A stretch of 41,786 bases of DNA from Candidatus Sulfopaludibacter sp. SbA4 (GTDB lineage Bacteria; Acidobacteriota; Terriglobia; Bryobacterales; Bryobacteraceae), in contig OMOG01000223.1 in the NCBI GenBank assembly GCA_900290305.1, positions 1 to 41,786 of the forward strand. The letters are read 5' to 3'. The notes under the pieces are model-generated. The model searched no databases, had not been told where the DNA came from, and saw nothing but the letters and a program-made list of their open reading frames with translations. The position numbers and the translations under genes are program-made. Of this stretch, positions 26,076-34,023 are shown piece by piece (the stretch's first letter is position 1; each line of letters begins with the position of its first letter).

Positions 26076-26256
26076 GCGAGGCCGGGTGCGGTCGAACACC
26101 CGGCCTCGGGATTAGGCTAACGAGCCTTACGGATCGTGAGCTTCATCCTGATCGTCACAACTACTGTGACGATCTTCAGCCACAAAGTGAGCATGAGGCC
26201 TCACCTCCTCTAGCTTCGTAAATTGGGAAGCCCGGGGCATCAACCCGGGCTTTTCC
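26076..26256 (+). ncRNA. Predicted antisense RNA 3 (antitoxin-type)
   Basis: Same layout as the other two. The 5' hairpin (26078-26107) is GAGGCCGGGTG with CACCCGGCCTC: the G-to-A change on one side is matched by C-to-T on the other, a compensatory pair relative to units 1 and 2. It covers the complement of the frame at 26117-26194 and ends at 26228-26258. Confidence 0.6.
26117..26194 (-). CDS. Small hydrophobic cationic peptide 3 (candidate type I toxin)
   Basis: 25 codons: MLTLWLKIVT, then V-V-V, then TIRMKLTIRKAR. It is the most diverged copy, yet the frame has no indel and each change is synonymous or conservative (V to I, L to M, G to A). The Shine-Dalgarno AGGAGGTGA is 8 nt before the ATG at 26194, and GAGG upstream can pair with CCTC next to the ATG. 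Inside the frame GATCGTCAC pairs with GTGACGATC in a perfect 9-bp hairpin, weaker in the other copies. It lies opposite antisense RNA 3. Confidence 0.68.
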   Translation of the reverse strand: MLTLWLKIVTVVVTIRMKLTIRKAR

Positions 26257-26258
26257 TT
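26228..26258 (+). terminator. Terminator of antisense RNA 3
   Basis: AAGCCCGGG (26228-26236) pairs with CCCGGGCTT (26244-26252) around GCATCAA, followed by TTTTCCTTT. Confidence 0.85.
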
Positions 26259-26372
26259 TGAAGCTCTGGTGCTTCTCCGGAAAACAACCCGCCCTTCTTC
26301 CCCATCCGCTCAGCCAGGGAATACCGCCGAAATGGTAGTGCCGCGCGGCCTCAATTCCTCTCTCCGTTTCAG

Positions 26373-26636
26373 GTGTTTCGGACCCCTTCCCTCCGGTCCC
26401 TTGCAAACCCCCAATTCCGTTGTAAGATAACCAGTGGACAATCTGTTAACCCAGAGATGTGGATGCTGATCGAGGACAGGGCGCGGGTTCAGGCTCCAGC
26501 TACAGGTGTTCTACGAGCCAATCATTCTTAAGTTTTCGGTGCTACCCTGCCAGGTCCCAAGATCGGCCAACCTCTCGTGGTGTCGACTTGTGAACTTAAA
26601 GGGATATAGGGCCGGCAATCCGGCCTTGGGGACAAG
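26373..26636. other. Intergenic leader of the bc-complex operon
   Basis: 264 bp between the repeat array and the Rieske gene. TCGACT, 16 bp, TATAGG (ending near 26608) is a weak promoter candidate. GGGCCGGCAATCCGGCC forms a short hairpin just before the start region, and GGGGACAAG precedes the ATG. I see no gene here. Confidence 0.4.
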
Positions 26637-27233
26637 ATGGCGAATCCAACGTTAGAGCCCGCCGGGACAGCGGCGCAGAAGCCGAAGTCTAAGCCGTCCC
26701 TGGCACAGGCATTCAAGATCATTTTTTCGAAGAGCGAAGAGACCGATGAAGGCAAGGTCATCGCGCGCCGCCGCCGCTTTGTGATGGCGGCCGTGCTGGG
26801 CACGCTGGGCGTGAACCTGCTCATGTTTCTGCGCTTCTTTTTTCCGCGCGCGCTGTACGAACCGAAGACGAAATTCACGATCGGGTATCCTTCGGATTTC
26901 GGCTTTGGCGTGGACACCAAGTTTCAGAATGCACATCGCATCTGGGTCGTGCGGAACACCGAGGGAATCTTCGTGATCATCGCCATCTGCACCCATCTCG
27001 GCTGCACGCCGGACTGGAAGGCCAGCGAAAATAAATTCAAATGCCCGTGCCACGGCAGCGGCTACGACCCCGAAGGCATCAACTTCGAAGGTCCAGCGCC
27101 GCGGCCTATGGACCGCGCCCACGTGGCATTGGCCCCCGATGGCCAGATCGAAGTGGACATGAGCAAGCCCTACTCCTGGCCCAAGGGCGAGCCTTCTCAA
27201 TTCGGACAAGACGGCGCGATCCTTCGCGTGTGA
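26637..27233 (+). CDS. Rieske iron-sulfur protein of a cytochrome bc complex
   Basis: Carries the [2Fe-2S] cluster that accepts the first electron from quinol oxidation. The 198 residues have an N-terminal cytoplasmic segment, an RRRRF stretch before one membrane helix (about 49-70, VMAAVLGTLGVNLLMFLRFFF), compatible with Tat export of the folded domain, and the ligand motifs CTHLGC (118-123) and CPCHGSGY (136-143) that also supply the disulfide cysteines. The following cytochrome b gene starts 9 bp after the stop, so it heads the operon. Confidence 0.96.
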   Translation: MANPTLEPAGTAAQKPKSKPSLAQAFKIIFSKSEETDEGKVIARRRRFVMAAVLGTLGVNLLMFLRFFFPRALYEPKTKFTIGYPSDFGFGVDTKFQNAHRIWVVRNTEGIFVIIAICTHLGCTPDWKASENKFKCPCHGSGYDPEGINFEGPAPRPMDRAHVALAPDGQIEVDMSKPYSWPKGEPSQFGQDGAILRV

Positions 27234-27242
27234 GGTCTCAAC

Positions 27243-28208
27243 ATGGCTGATACCAACGGACACGACGGAAAACCGGCATCGGCGGGTACGCCCGCGGCCG
27301 GCGGAAACGGCGCCTCGGGCTCCGGCAACGGCGGAAATGGCGGCAGCAAGCTGCAAGCCGTGATCGCCGGCGCCAAGGCCACCCAGACCCGCGCCATCGA
27401 GGAATTGAAGGAGACCGTCAAGGCTCCCGAAAAGACCGACGTTTGGAAATCGGTACTGCGCGTCAAGCACGACGAGACGCCGCGCAGCCGCGCCCTCGGC
27501 GTACTGAGCAACGTCTTCCTTCACCTGCATCCCGCCAAGATCAATCGCGATGCGGTGGCCTACAACTACACCTGGGGCATGGGCGGCATGACCTTTTATG
27601 TGTACATCACCCTGGTGTTCACCGGCACGCTGCTGATGTTCTACTACCACCCCTCGAAGATCGTGGCCTTCCGCGACATTCTCTACCTGGAAAGCGACGT
27701 ACCCTTCGGCAAGCTGCTGCGCAACATGCACCGCTGGGGCGCCCACCTGATGGTGATCATGGTGGAGCTGCACATGTTCCGCGTGTTTCTCACAGGCTCG
27801 TACAAAAAGCCCCGCGAGTTCAACTGGGTGGTCGGCGTGCTGCTGCTGGTTCTGACGCTGCTGCTCAGCTTCACCGGCTACCTGCTGCCCGACGATCAGC
27901 TCGGATTCTGGGCGGTCACCGTGGGAACCAACATGGCGCGCGCCACGCCGCTTCTCGGCCACGCCGGTCCCTTCGGTCCGCAATTAGGCATGACGCCCTT
28001 CAACGACGTGCGCTTCGGCCTCCTGGGTGGATCGATCGTGGATGCCAACGCCCTCCTGCGCGCCTACATCTGGCACTGCGTGGCGATTCCGATCATCGCG
28101 TCGGCCTTCATGGTGGTGCATTTCTGGCGCGTCCGCAAAGACGGAGGCATCTCCGGCCCCGCGCCCGTAATGCTCGAAAGCGAAATCAAGGACGTGAAAA
28201 AGATATGA
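27243..28208 (+). CDS. Cytochrome b N-terminal subunit (b6-like)
   Basis: Holds the two b hemes and the quinone sites in the membrane. The 321 residues start with an unusual Gly/Ala-rich cytoplasmic extension of about 70 residues ([14 protein letters not shown]). Four membrane helices follow; the heme ligands are in [20 protein letters not shown] and in [22 protein letters not shown]. The C-terminal half of a classical cytochrome b is a separate gene downstream, as in b6f-type and other split bc complexes. It follows the Rieske gene directly. Confidence 0.95.
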   Translation: MADTNGHDGKPASAGTPAAGGNGASGSGNGGNGGSKLQAVIAGAKATQTRAIEELKETVKAPEKTDVWKSVLRVKHDETPRSRALGVLSNVFLHLHPAKINRDAVAYNYTWGMGGMTFYVYITLVFTGTLLMFYYHPSKIVAFRDILYLESDVPFGKLLRNMHRWGAHLMVIMVELHMFRVFLTGSYKKPREFNWVVGVLLLVLTLLLSFTGYLLPDDQLGFWAVTVGTNMARATPLLGHAGPFGPQLGMTPFNDVRFGLLGGSIVDANALLRAYIWHCVAIPIIASAFMVVHFWRVRKDGGISGPAPVMLESEIKDVKKI

Positions 28209-28221
28209 AGCTGGGGCGAAG

Positions 28222-28300
28222 GACCAGGGGCGCAGGAAAAAATGCGAGCGAAGCGAGCACTTTTCCCCAACCCCTAACCCCCAACCCCTAACCCCCGAAT
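28222..28300. repeat. Hairpin and CCCCTAACCCC-type spacer between cytochrome b genes
   Basis: The 95-bp gap between the two cytochrome b genes holds an imperfect hairpin (AAAATGC...GCACTTTT) and then repeated AACCCCTAACCCCC units, which on the minus strand are GGGGTTAGGGG. It is the same kind of low-complexity sequence as at 18403-18581. It interrupts an otherwise tightly packed operon. Confidence 0.6.
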
Positions 28301-28303
28301 CTT

Positions 28304-29239
28304 ATGGATCTTCATCAACTTTGGACCATCCTCAGCCTTCCGGACAACGTTCCGATCGTGCTGCTGCTGTTCGTCGTTCCGTTCTACACGTGGTACGGCC
28401 TGCGCCAGGCCTTCGCCAATGACCGGTTGATCGCCCAACTGGAAGGCGATCCCGCCATGGCCAAGACCCACCATCGCAAAGTCCAGCCCTTCAAGACCGG
28501 CTGGACCCGCGAAGTGCACGTCTGGCCCTACCTCCTGCGCATCGAGTTTCTCGCGGCCATCATCGTCACCGTCATCCTGATGGTGTGGTCCATCACGCTG
28601 AACGCGCCGCTCGAGGAGCCCTCCAATCCCACCCTCACCATGAACCCGTCGAAGGCGCCGTGGTACTTCCTCGGCTTGCAGGAAATGCTGGTCTACTTCG
28701 ACCCGTGGATGGCCGGCGTGGTGATGCCGTCGCTCATCATCGTGGGGCTGATGGTGATTCCCTACATCGATACCAACCCGCTGGGCAACGGCTACTACAC
28801 CTACAAGCAGCGAAAGTTCTCCATCCTGACTTTCATTTTCGGCTTCATCGTTCTTTGGGTTTCGATGATCGTCATCGGCACGCTCATACGAGGCCCTGGG
28901 TGGATGTGGTTCTGGCCAGGCACCACGTGGGACCACAACCGCCTGATCTTCGAAGTCAACCGCGACCTGCCCGACCTTTTCGGGATCACGGGGCGGGTAG
29001 CTAAAATCATCTTCGGCGCCATCGTCGTGGGCTTGTACCTCGGGGCGGCCGGCGTGGCGATCCATAAGCTGATCACCAAGACCGCGTTCAACCGCAAGAT
29101 TTACGCGCGCATGAGCGTGCTGCAATACATCGTGATGCAGACGTTCCTGGTCATCATGCTCGCGCTGCCGGTGAAGATCCTGATCCGGCTGATGTTCCGC
29201 ATTAAATACATTTGGGTCACGCCCTGGTTCAACATATGA
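28304..29239 (+). CDS. Cytochrome b C-terminal subunit (subunit IV-like)
   Basis: Completes the quinol-oxidation site of the complex. The 311 residues contain NPSKAPWYFLGLQEMLVYFDPW, where APWY stands in the place of the PEWY/PDWY motif, followed by membrane helices (VVMPSLIIVGLMVIPYI, ILTFIFGFIVLWVSMIVIG, GAIVVGLYLGAAGVAIH, VMQTFLVIMLALPVKILI). It is longer than PetD, with extra C-terminal helices. The next gene begins at the ATGA overlapping its stop. Confidence 0.92.
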   Translation: MDLHQLWTILSLPDNVPIVLLLFVVPFYTWYGLRQAFANDRLIAQLEGDPAMAKTHHRKVQPFKTGWTREVHVWPYLLRIEFLAAIIVTVILMVWSITLNAPLEEPSNPTLTMNPSKAPWYFLGLQEMLVYFDPWMAGVVMPSLIIVGLMVIPYIDTNPLGNGYYTYKQRKFSILTFIFGFIVLWVSMIVIGTLIRGPGWMWFWPGTTWDHNRLIFEVNRDLPDLFGITGRVAKIIFGAIVVGLYLGAAGVAIHKLITKTAFNRKIYARMSVLQYIVMQTFLVIMLALPVKILIRLMFRIKYIWVTPWFNI

Positions 29240-32200
29240 GCGATCAAGACAAAGATCCAGTTGTCCACTCATCTCTAAGTAAGCATCTCTTCATCTGGTC
29301 GGTGCTCCTGGTGCTGTCCATGGCGTGGGGGCTGTACGACGAAATCTACGGCATCCGTCCCTGGAAAGGCTACGAGGCAAGATTCGAGAAGCTCTATTCG
29401 CAGTACCTCGCGACGGCCAAGACCGGCGAGGCCGCCACCGAGCGGCAGATCAAGAGCTCGCCCGAATACCAGCGGCTGGACCGCGAAATGCAGGCCGCGG
29501 AGAAGGCTTCGCTGCCCGAGGCATCCACCATCGATAAGGAAGTCAACGAGAACCTGGTGCCCAAGATCCTGGCGCTTAACGACCCCTTCCAGGTAACTCG
29601 CGCCCACATCGGCTCCCTGACGTACGAGATTGAAGTCTCCACGAGCGATAGTCATAAGAACTCACTCCGCCAGGAAATCCAGAAGCTGAAGGACGAGGTG
29701 CAGAAGATTGAATTGCCCGGCGACCCGCCGCGGATGATGAAGTTCGACGAAATGGCCGCTCTTCTGCAAAAGATGAAGGACGATAAGGCCGCCCTGTTGC
29801 AGAAGCGGGTGGACGTGATGAAGCAGGCCACGACGCTCCGCGCCCAGCGCGACCAGTATCTGTCGGATCGCATCGCCGATGCCAGCACCGATACCATTTC
29901 GGCCGTTCAAAACTCACTCGCCAACTTCGACATCCGCATCCGCCAGATCCACGTGAAAGACGTGGACCTGGTGGACCGCTGCGAATCCTGCCATCTCGGC
30001 ACACGCGAACCCGTGGTGCTGACCAAGGCGGCCATGGGCGGCGAAGAGGTGTTCACCAGCCATCCGAACAAAGAGATGCTCAAGATCCACGATCCCGACC
30101 AGTTCGGATGCACGCCCTGCCATGGCGGCAACGGCGCGGCGCTCTCCAGCGTGGAGAAGGCGCACGGCTACAACAAGTACTGGCTCTGGCCGCTGCACCA
30201 CAAGGAGAACATCGACGCCGGCTGCCAGCAGTGCCACGTGAAAGAGATCGTCACCGAGATGGCCGGCACTCTGAACGACGGCCGCGAGATCTTCCGCCTG
30301 CGCGGCTGCATGGGCTGCCATCGCTACGAGGGATTCGACCGCGAGGCCGACGAGATCGCCTCGGTAAACCAGCAGGTGCGGCAACTCGAGCAGCAGAAGG
30401 CCGAATGGCTGCGCGACGTCGGCTTCAAGGAACAGAAGGCCAACAATCCACGCACCAGCGACGCGGATGCCAAGAAGCTCAACGCGGAAGCCAACGACTT
30501 GAAGGTCCGTTCCACCGGCCTCGACGCCAAAATGGAACAGCTCGACATGCGCTCCCACGAGCTGGTCCGCGAAGTGAAAAAGGTCGGACCCAGTCTCAAG
30601 GAAGTGCGCATGAAGCTGCACAAGGAGTGGATCCCGGTGTGGCTCAAAGATCCGCACGCATGGCGCGAGGGCACCAAGATGCCCACCTTCCGCCTGGACG
30701 ATGACGAGATCCGCGCCATCGGGGCCTTCATCTGGCAGTCGGGCGTGCAGGGCGACTTGCCCCAGCAGAAGCCGGGCGACCCCGAAAAAGGCAAGGAAGC
30801 CTTCGAAACCCGCGGCTGCATGGCCTGCCATTCGATGGGCGAGGGCGGCCAGAAACAGGGCGGCACGTTCGCCGCGAACCTCAGCCGCGAAGGCGAAAAG
30901 GCCAACTACGATTACCTGGTGCGATGGGTCCACAACCCGCGCCAGCGCACCGCGCCCTACTGCACCTTCGAAAAGAAGGACCTGACCAAGGCCGATTACG
31001 ACAAACATAATGTGCCATACGTGTTCGACCTCGAGCACGACAAATGCCCCAACGACGGCCATCAACTGCAAGTGCAGCAGATGACTCCCATGCCCAGCCT
31101 GCGGCTCACCGAGGACGAAGCGCGCGATATCGCCAGCTACCTCATGACCCGCAAGCGGACCAACGCCAGCTACGCCAACGCCGACTTCCTCGACGATCCG
31201 AACCTCAAGAACGTCGGGCTCGCCAAGGTTCGTTTCTATGGCTGCGCGGCTTGTCACGAAATCTCGGGACTCGAAGAAGAGCAGCGTATCGGCACCGAGC
31301 TGACTAAGGAAGGCTCGAAGCCCACCGAACGCCTGGATTTCGCGCTTCTCGGTCACGAGGCCGAAAGGGAGGGCTGGTACACCCACAAGGGCTTCTTCGA
31401 GCACAAGCTCGAGAACCCCGCGGTCTATGACCAGGGCAAGGAGAAGGCCAAGCAGGATCGGCTCAAGATGCCGAACTTCAACTTCTCCAAGCCCGAGATC
31501 GACGCGGTCACGACCTTCCTCGAAGGCTCGGTGGATGCCAGCGTGCCGTCCCGCTATTTCTACCAGCCCACGGACCAGCGCCAGGACATCATCGATGGCT
31601 GGTGGGTGGTGCGCAAGTACAACTGCATGGGCTGCCATCGCGTGCACACCGCGCAGACCACCATCTTCGACACGCTGACGCGCTACCAGGACCCGGACTG
31701 GAAGGACCAGAAGCCGCCCACCCTGATCGGCGAGGGCGCGCGCGTCCGGCCCGATTGGCTGATGCGCTTCCTCAACAACCCGGCCCTGTCGGAAAATGAT
31801 ACGAATCGCGACGGCGTCCGCCAATATCTAAAGGTGCGGATGCCCACGTTCAGTTTCTCGGATGGGGAGATTCGCAAGCTGGTGCGGTTCTTCGAGGCCC
31901 TGTCCTCGCAGGCCGAGCCGTTCATCGCCGAGCCGGTGGATCCGATCACCGTTCATCGCCGAGCCGGTGGATCCGATCACCGAGCAGGAACGCGGCATGG
32001 CTCGCGCCCTGTTTACCAGCGAAGGCGCGCCCTGCCTGAAGTGCCACATGACGGGCGACCCGAAGCACGACTCGCGCGCGACGGCGCCCAATTTCACGGT
32101 CGCCAAGGAGCGCTTGCAGCCCGGTTGGACCAAGCGGTGGATGCTGAACCCGGCGATGATGAGTCCGGGAACCGCGATGCCCTCGGGACTGTTCCGGCTC

Positions 32201-32353
32201 GATGGCAACCACTGGGTGTTCGCCGGCCCCACGCCCGCGAGCTTCAACGGATATACGAAGGACCACGCGGACCTGCTGGTGCGGTACATGTTCTCGTTCA
32301 CACCGGACGAGCTGAACCGCCTGCGGTCGAGCGCGGGGAACTCGGGAAACTAA
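29236..32353 (+). CDS. Membrane-anchored octaheme cytochrome c of the bc complex, frameshifted near the 3' end
   Basis: Probable electron-accepting subunit of the complex. From the ATG at 29236 (ATGA overlap with cytochrome b) there is an uncleaved N-terminal membrane helix (LFIWSVLLVLSMAWGLY), a ~200-residue charged helical, coiled-coil-like part, then CxxCH heme sites: CESCH (249), CTPCH (292), CQQCH (330), CMGCH (358), CMACH (528), CAACH (670), CMGCH (797) and CLKCH (about 923 after correction). A perfect 31-bp tandem duplication (31920-31950 and 31951-31981) shifts the frame after about residue 905. Removing one copy restores a 1028-residue protein ending at 32353 with the eighth heme and a C-terminal LVRYMFSFTPDELNRL segment. 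As written, the frame would run on to 32358 with unrelated sequence and lack heme 8. Confidence 0.85.
31920..31981. repeat. 31-bp perfect tandem duplication breaking the octaheme cytochrome
   Basis: Two identical adjacent copies (31920-31950, 31951-31981) starting GTTCATCGCCGAGCC and ending CCGATCACC. 31 is not a multiple of three, so the downstream frame changes; one copy gives a continuous cytochrome. Confidence 0.95.
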
Positions 32354-32359
32354 GGTAGG

Positions 32360-32397
32360 GCGGACCCCCCGGTCCGCGGCCGGCCCCCTGGCCGGCC
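32360..32397. repeat. Double GC hairpin after the cytochrome operon
   Basis: GCGGACC-CCCC-GGTCCGC (32360-32377) is followed directly by GGCCGGCC-CCCT-GGCCGGCC (32378-32397). There is no T tract, so it may act as an mRNA 3' stabiliser, a weak terminator or a REP-like element. The cupredoxin gene starts 27 bp later. Confidence 0.65.
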
Positions 32398-32424
32398 TCA
32401 AATTTTAAGGAGAGTGTCAGAGCA

Positions 32425-33213
32425 ATGAAGAAGATTTGGATTGGATTCGGTTTGGCTTGCGTGTTGTCGCTGGCAGGATGCGGCGGCGGCAATCCTCCCG
32501 AAACAGCGAAGAAAGCGGAGCCCGGGGCAGCGCCGGCGGGCGGCGGTGCCGCGGCTATGCCCGACGAAGCCAACGGCGCCACCATCACCGGCAAGGTCAC
32601 CTTCGATGGAACGAAGCCCAAGGGCAAGACTATCGATATGTCGGCCAACCCGGTCTGCACCAAAGCCCACGCCACCGCGCCGGCGATGACCGAAGACGTG
32701 GTGGTCAACGATAACGGCACGCTGAAGTACGCGTTCGTGTGGATCAAGTCGGGCCTTCCGGACCAAACCTGGCAAGTGCCAACCACGGCCGTCACGCTCG
32801 ACCAAAATGGTTGCATGTACAAGCCGCACGTGATCGGCGTGATGGCCGGCCAGCAGATCGACGTCAAGAACAGCGATCCCACCAACCACAACATCCACCC
32901 GCAGCCGCAGACGAACCAGGAATGGAACGAGTCGCAGCCGCCGGGAAGCGCGGACAAGATGCAAACCTTCGCCCGCCAGGAAGTCATGATCCCGGTGAAG
33001 TGCAACATCCATCCGTGGATGCGCTCCTACATCGGCGTGGTCTCGCACCCGTTCTTCGCGGTCACCGGCGACGACGGAACGTTTACAATAAAGGGACTGC
33101 CTCCTGGGACCTACACGATCGAAGCCTGGCACGAGAAGTACGGCACCTCGGACCAGACCATCACGGTCGGCGCGAAGGATAGCAAGACGCAGGACTTTTC
33201 GTTTAAGGGGTAA
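32425..33213 (+). CDS. Cupredoxin-like lipoprotein with carboxypeptidase-regulatory-type C-terminus
   Basis: 262 residues. MKKIWIGFGLACVLSLAGC is a type II signal with the lipobox LAGC, so it is membrane-anchored outside the cytoplasm. After a low-complexity Ala/Gly/Pro linker comes a beta domain with a possible type-1 copper site: NHNIHPQPQ (first His) and VKCNIHPWM (Cys, His, Met). The last ~40 residues (GDDGTFTIKGLPPGTYTIEAWH) match a carboxypeptidase-regulatory-like beta-sandwich. AAGGAG precedes the ATG. Position between the bc complex and the oxidase-assembly genes suggests an electron carrier or copper-handling protein; that role is inference. Confidence 0.8.
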   Translation: MKKIWIGFGLACVLSLAGCGGGNPPETAKKAEPGAAPAGGGAAAMPDEANGATITGKVTFDGTKPKGKTIDMSANPVCTKAHATAPAMTEDVVVNDNGTLKYAFVWIKSGLPDQTWQVPTTAVTLDQNGCMYKPHVIGVMAGQQIDVKNSDPTNHNIHPQPQTNQEWNESQPPGSADKMQTFARQEVMIPVKCNIHPWMRSYIGVVSHPFFAVTGDDGTFTIKGLPPGTYTIEAWHEKYGTSDQTITVGAKDSKTQDFSFKG

Positions 33214-33216
33214 CGG

Positions 33217-34023
33217 TTGCGGCGGTTCTCCATAGTGGTGGCGGTGTCGACCCTGTTGCTGGTGATAGCCGGTGGCTTGGTGACCAGCAACGATGCCGCC
33301 CAATCTGTTCCCGATTGGCCGCTCTCTTATGGCAAACTGGTGCCGCCCCTCGAGGGCGGCATTCGTTTTGAGTTTGCCCACCGGGTGCTTGCCGCTACCG
33401 TCACCATCCTCACATTGATCCTGGCATTGTGGTCGCGGTCACGCCTGGCGTGGGTCGCGTTCGCCGCCGTGGTGGCGCAAGCGTTGCTCGGCGGCGCTGT
33501 GGTGACATTGGTCGCGCCGAAGTGGATGCCGGTGGCGCACGCCTGCCTGGCGCAGTTGGTCTTCGGACTCATCGTGGCGATCGTGGTGCGGCAGTATTGT
33601 GCACGAAGGAAGAGGGTCGAGATGAGTCTCGACCCAGCAGGCACGAGTGCCTGCGCCACGCTTTTCGTCCAGACCATTCTCGGCGCCGCCGTGCGCCATA
33701 ACGTCGCGGGCATCGTTCCCCACATTGTCTTCGCGGCCGTCGCCACTCTCGTCGTGATGTGGGCCGGCGTTCAGGTCCTGATGCATCACATGGAAAATCC
33801 GCCTTTCCGCCGCTCGGCGATACTGCTCCTGTCACTGACTTTTTCGCAGGTGTTTCTCGGCATGGGAGCGTACATGAGCCGCATCCTGACTGCCGACGAC
33901 CCGCAGCCGATGCCCATAATGATTTCGTTCACAGTAGCCCACGTAGCTGTCGGCTCGCTGGCCTTTGGCGCAGCGATTGCCATGGCAATTATCGTCGGCC
34001 ACGGAGGGATGACGGTCGCCTGA
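33217..34023 (+). CDS. ctaA: Heme A synthase (CtaA/COX15), with a palindromic repeat read through in frame
   Basis: Oxidises the heme O methyl to the heme A formyl in the membrane. The 268 residues start at a TTG (33217) 3 bp after the upstream stop, with AAGGGG before it. About eight helices are present in two halves, with the conserved histidines in FEFAHRVLAA, PVAHACLAQL, AAVRHNVAG/VPHIVF and VAHVAVGSLAF. The loop between the halves (about residues 133-148, RVEMSLDPAGTSACAT) is encoded by a GTGG-type palindromic element at 33614-33659 and has no counterpart in typical CtaA. It is on the cytoplasmic side, so it may be tolerated. ctaB follows with a TGATG overlap. Confidence 0.9.
   Translation: MRRFSIVVAVSTLLLVIAGGLVTSNDAAQSVPDWPLSYGKLVPPLEGGIRFEFAHRVLAATVTILTLILALWSRSRLAWVAFAAVVAQALLGGAVVTLVAPKWMPVAHACLAQLVFGLIVAIVVRQYCARRKRVEMSLDPAGTSACATLFVQTILGAAVRHNVAGIVPHIVFAAVATLVVMWAGVQVLMHHMENPPFRRSAILLLSLTFSQVFLGMGAYMSRILTADDPQPMPIMISFTVAHVAVGSLAFGAAIAMAIIVGHGGMTVA
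33614..33659 (-). repeat. GTGG-type palindromic (REP-like) element 1, inside ctaA
   Basis: Read on the minus strand it begins GTGGCGCAGGCACTCGTGCC, followed by a second stem. The two hairpins are GCAGGCAC/GTGCCTGC (33637-33654) and GGGTCGAGA/TCTCGACCC (33614-33635). It shares the GTGGCRCA start with elements 2-4. Confidence 0.8.

Larger units (their letters stand above)
25300..26372. repeat. Three tandem long direct repeats (~370, ~360, ~340 bp)
   Basis: The -10 boxes at 25334, 25704 and 26064 set a period of 370 and 360 bp. Every unit has the same order on the plus strand: CGGTATAATG, a GC-rich hairpin, the complement of a 25-codon frame, the complement of its Shine-Dalgarno, a terminator ending CCCGGGCTTTTCC, a GAAGC/GCTTC hairpin, and a conserved segment containing AACCCGCCCTTCTTCCC. 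Unit 3 fades out near 26372 without a fourth TATAAT. The whole 25282-26636 region has no conventional gene. The architecture is that of a small antisense-RNA/small-protein locus repeated three times. Confidence 0.9.

Noticed and set aside
25300-26372. CRISPR array or IS-derived repeats
   Set aside because: Units are ~360 bp, contiguous without spacers, and contain no transposase or terminal inverted repeats.
26652-27983. 443-codon minus-strand frame opposite the Rieske and cytochrome b genes
   Set aside because: Spans two clear plus-strand genes and their junction; His/Gln/Ala-rich composition typical of antisense frames.
29914-31824. 636-codon open frame on the minus strand opposite the octaheme cytochrome
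   Set aside because: High-GC shadow of a strongly coding plus-strand gene with eight heme motifs; its translation has no recognisable domain.
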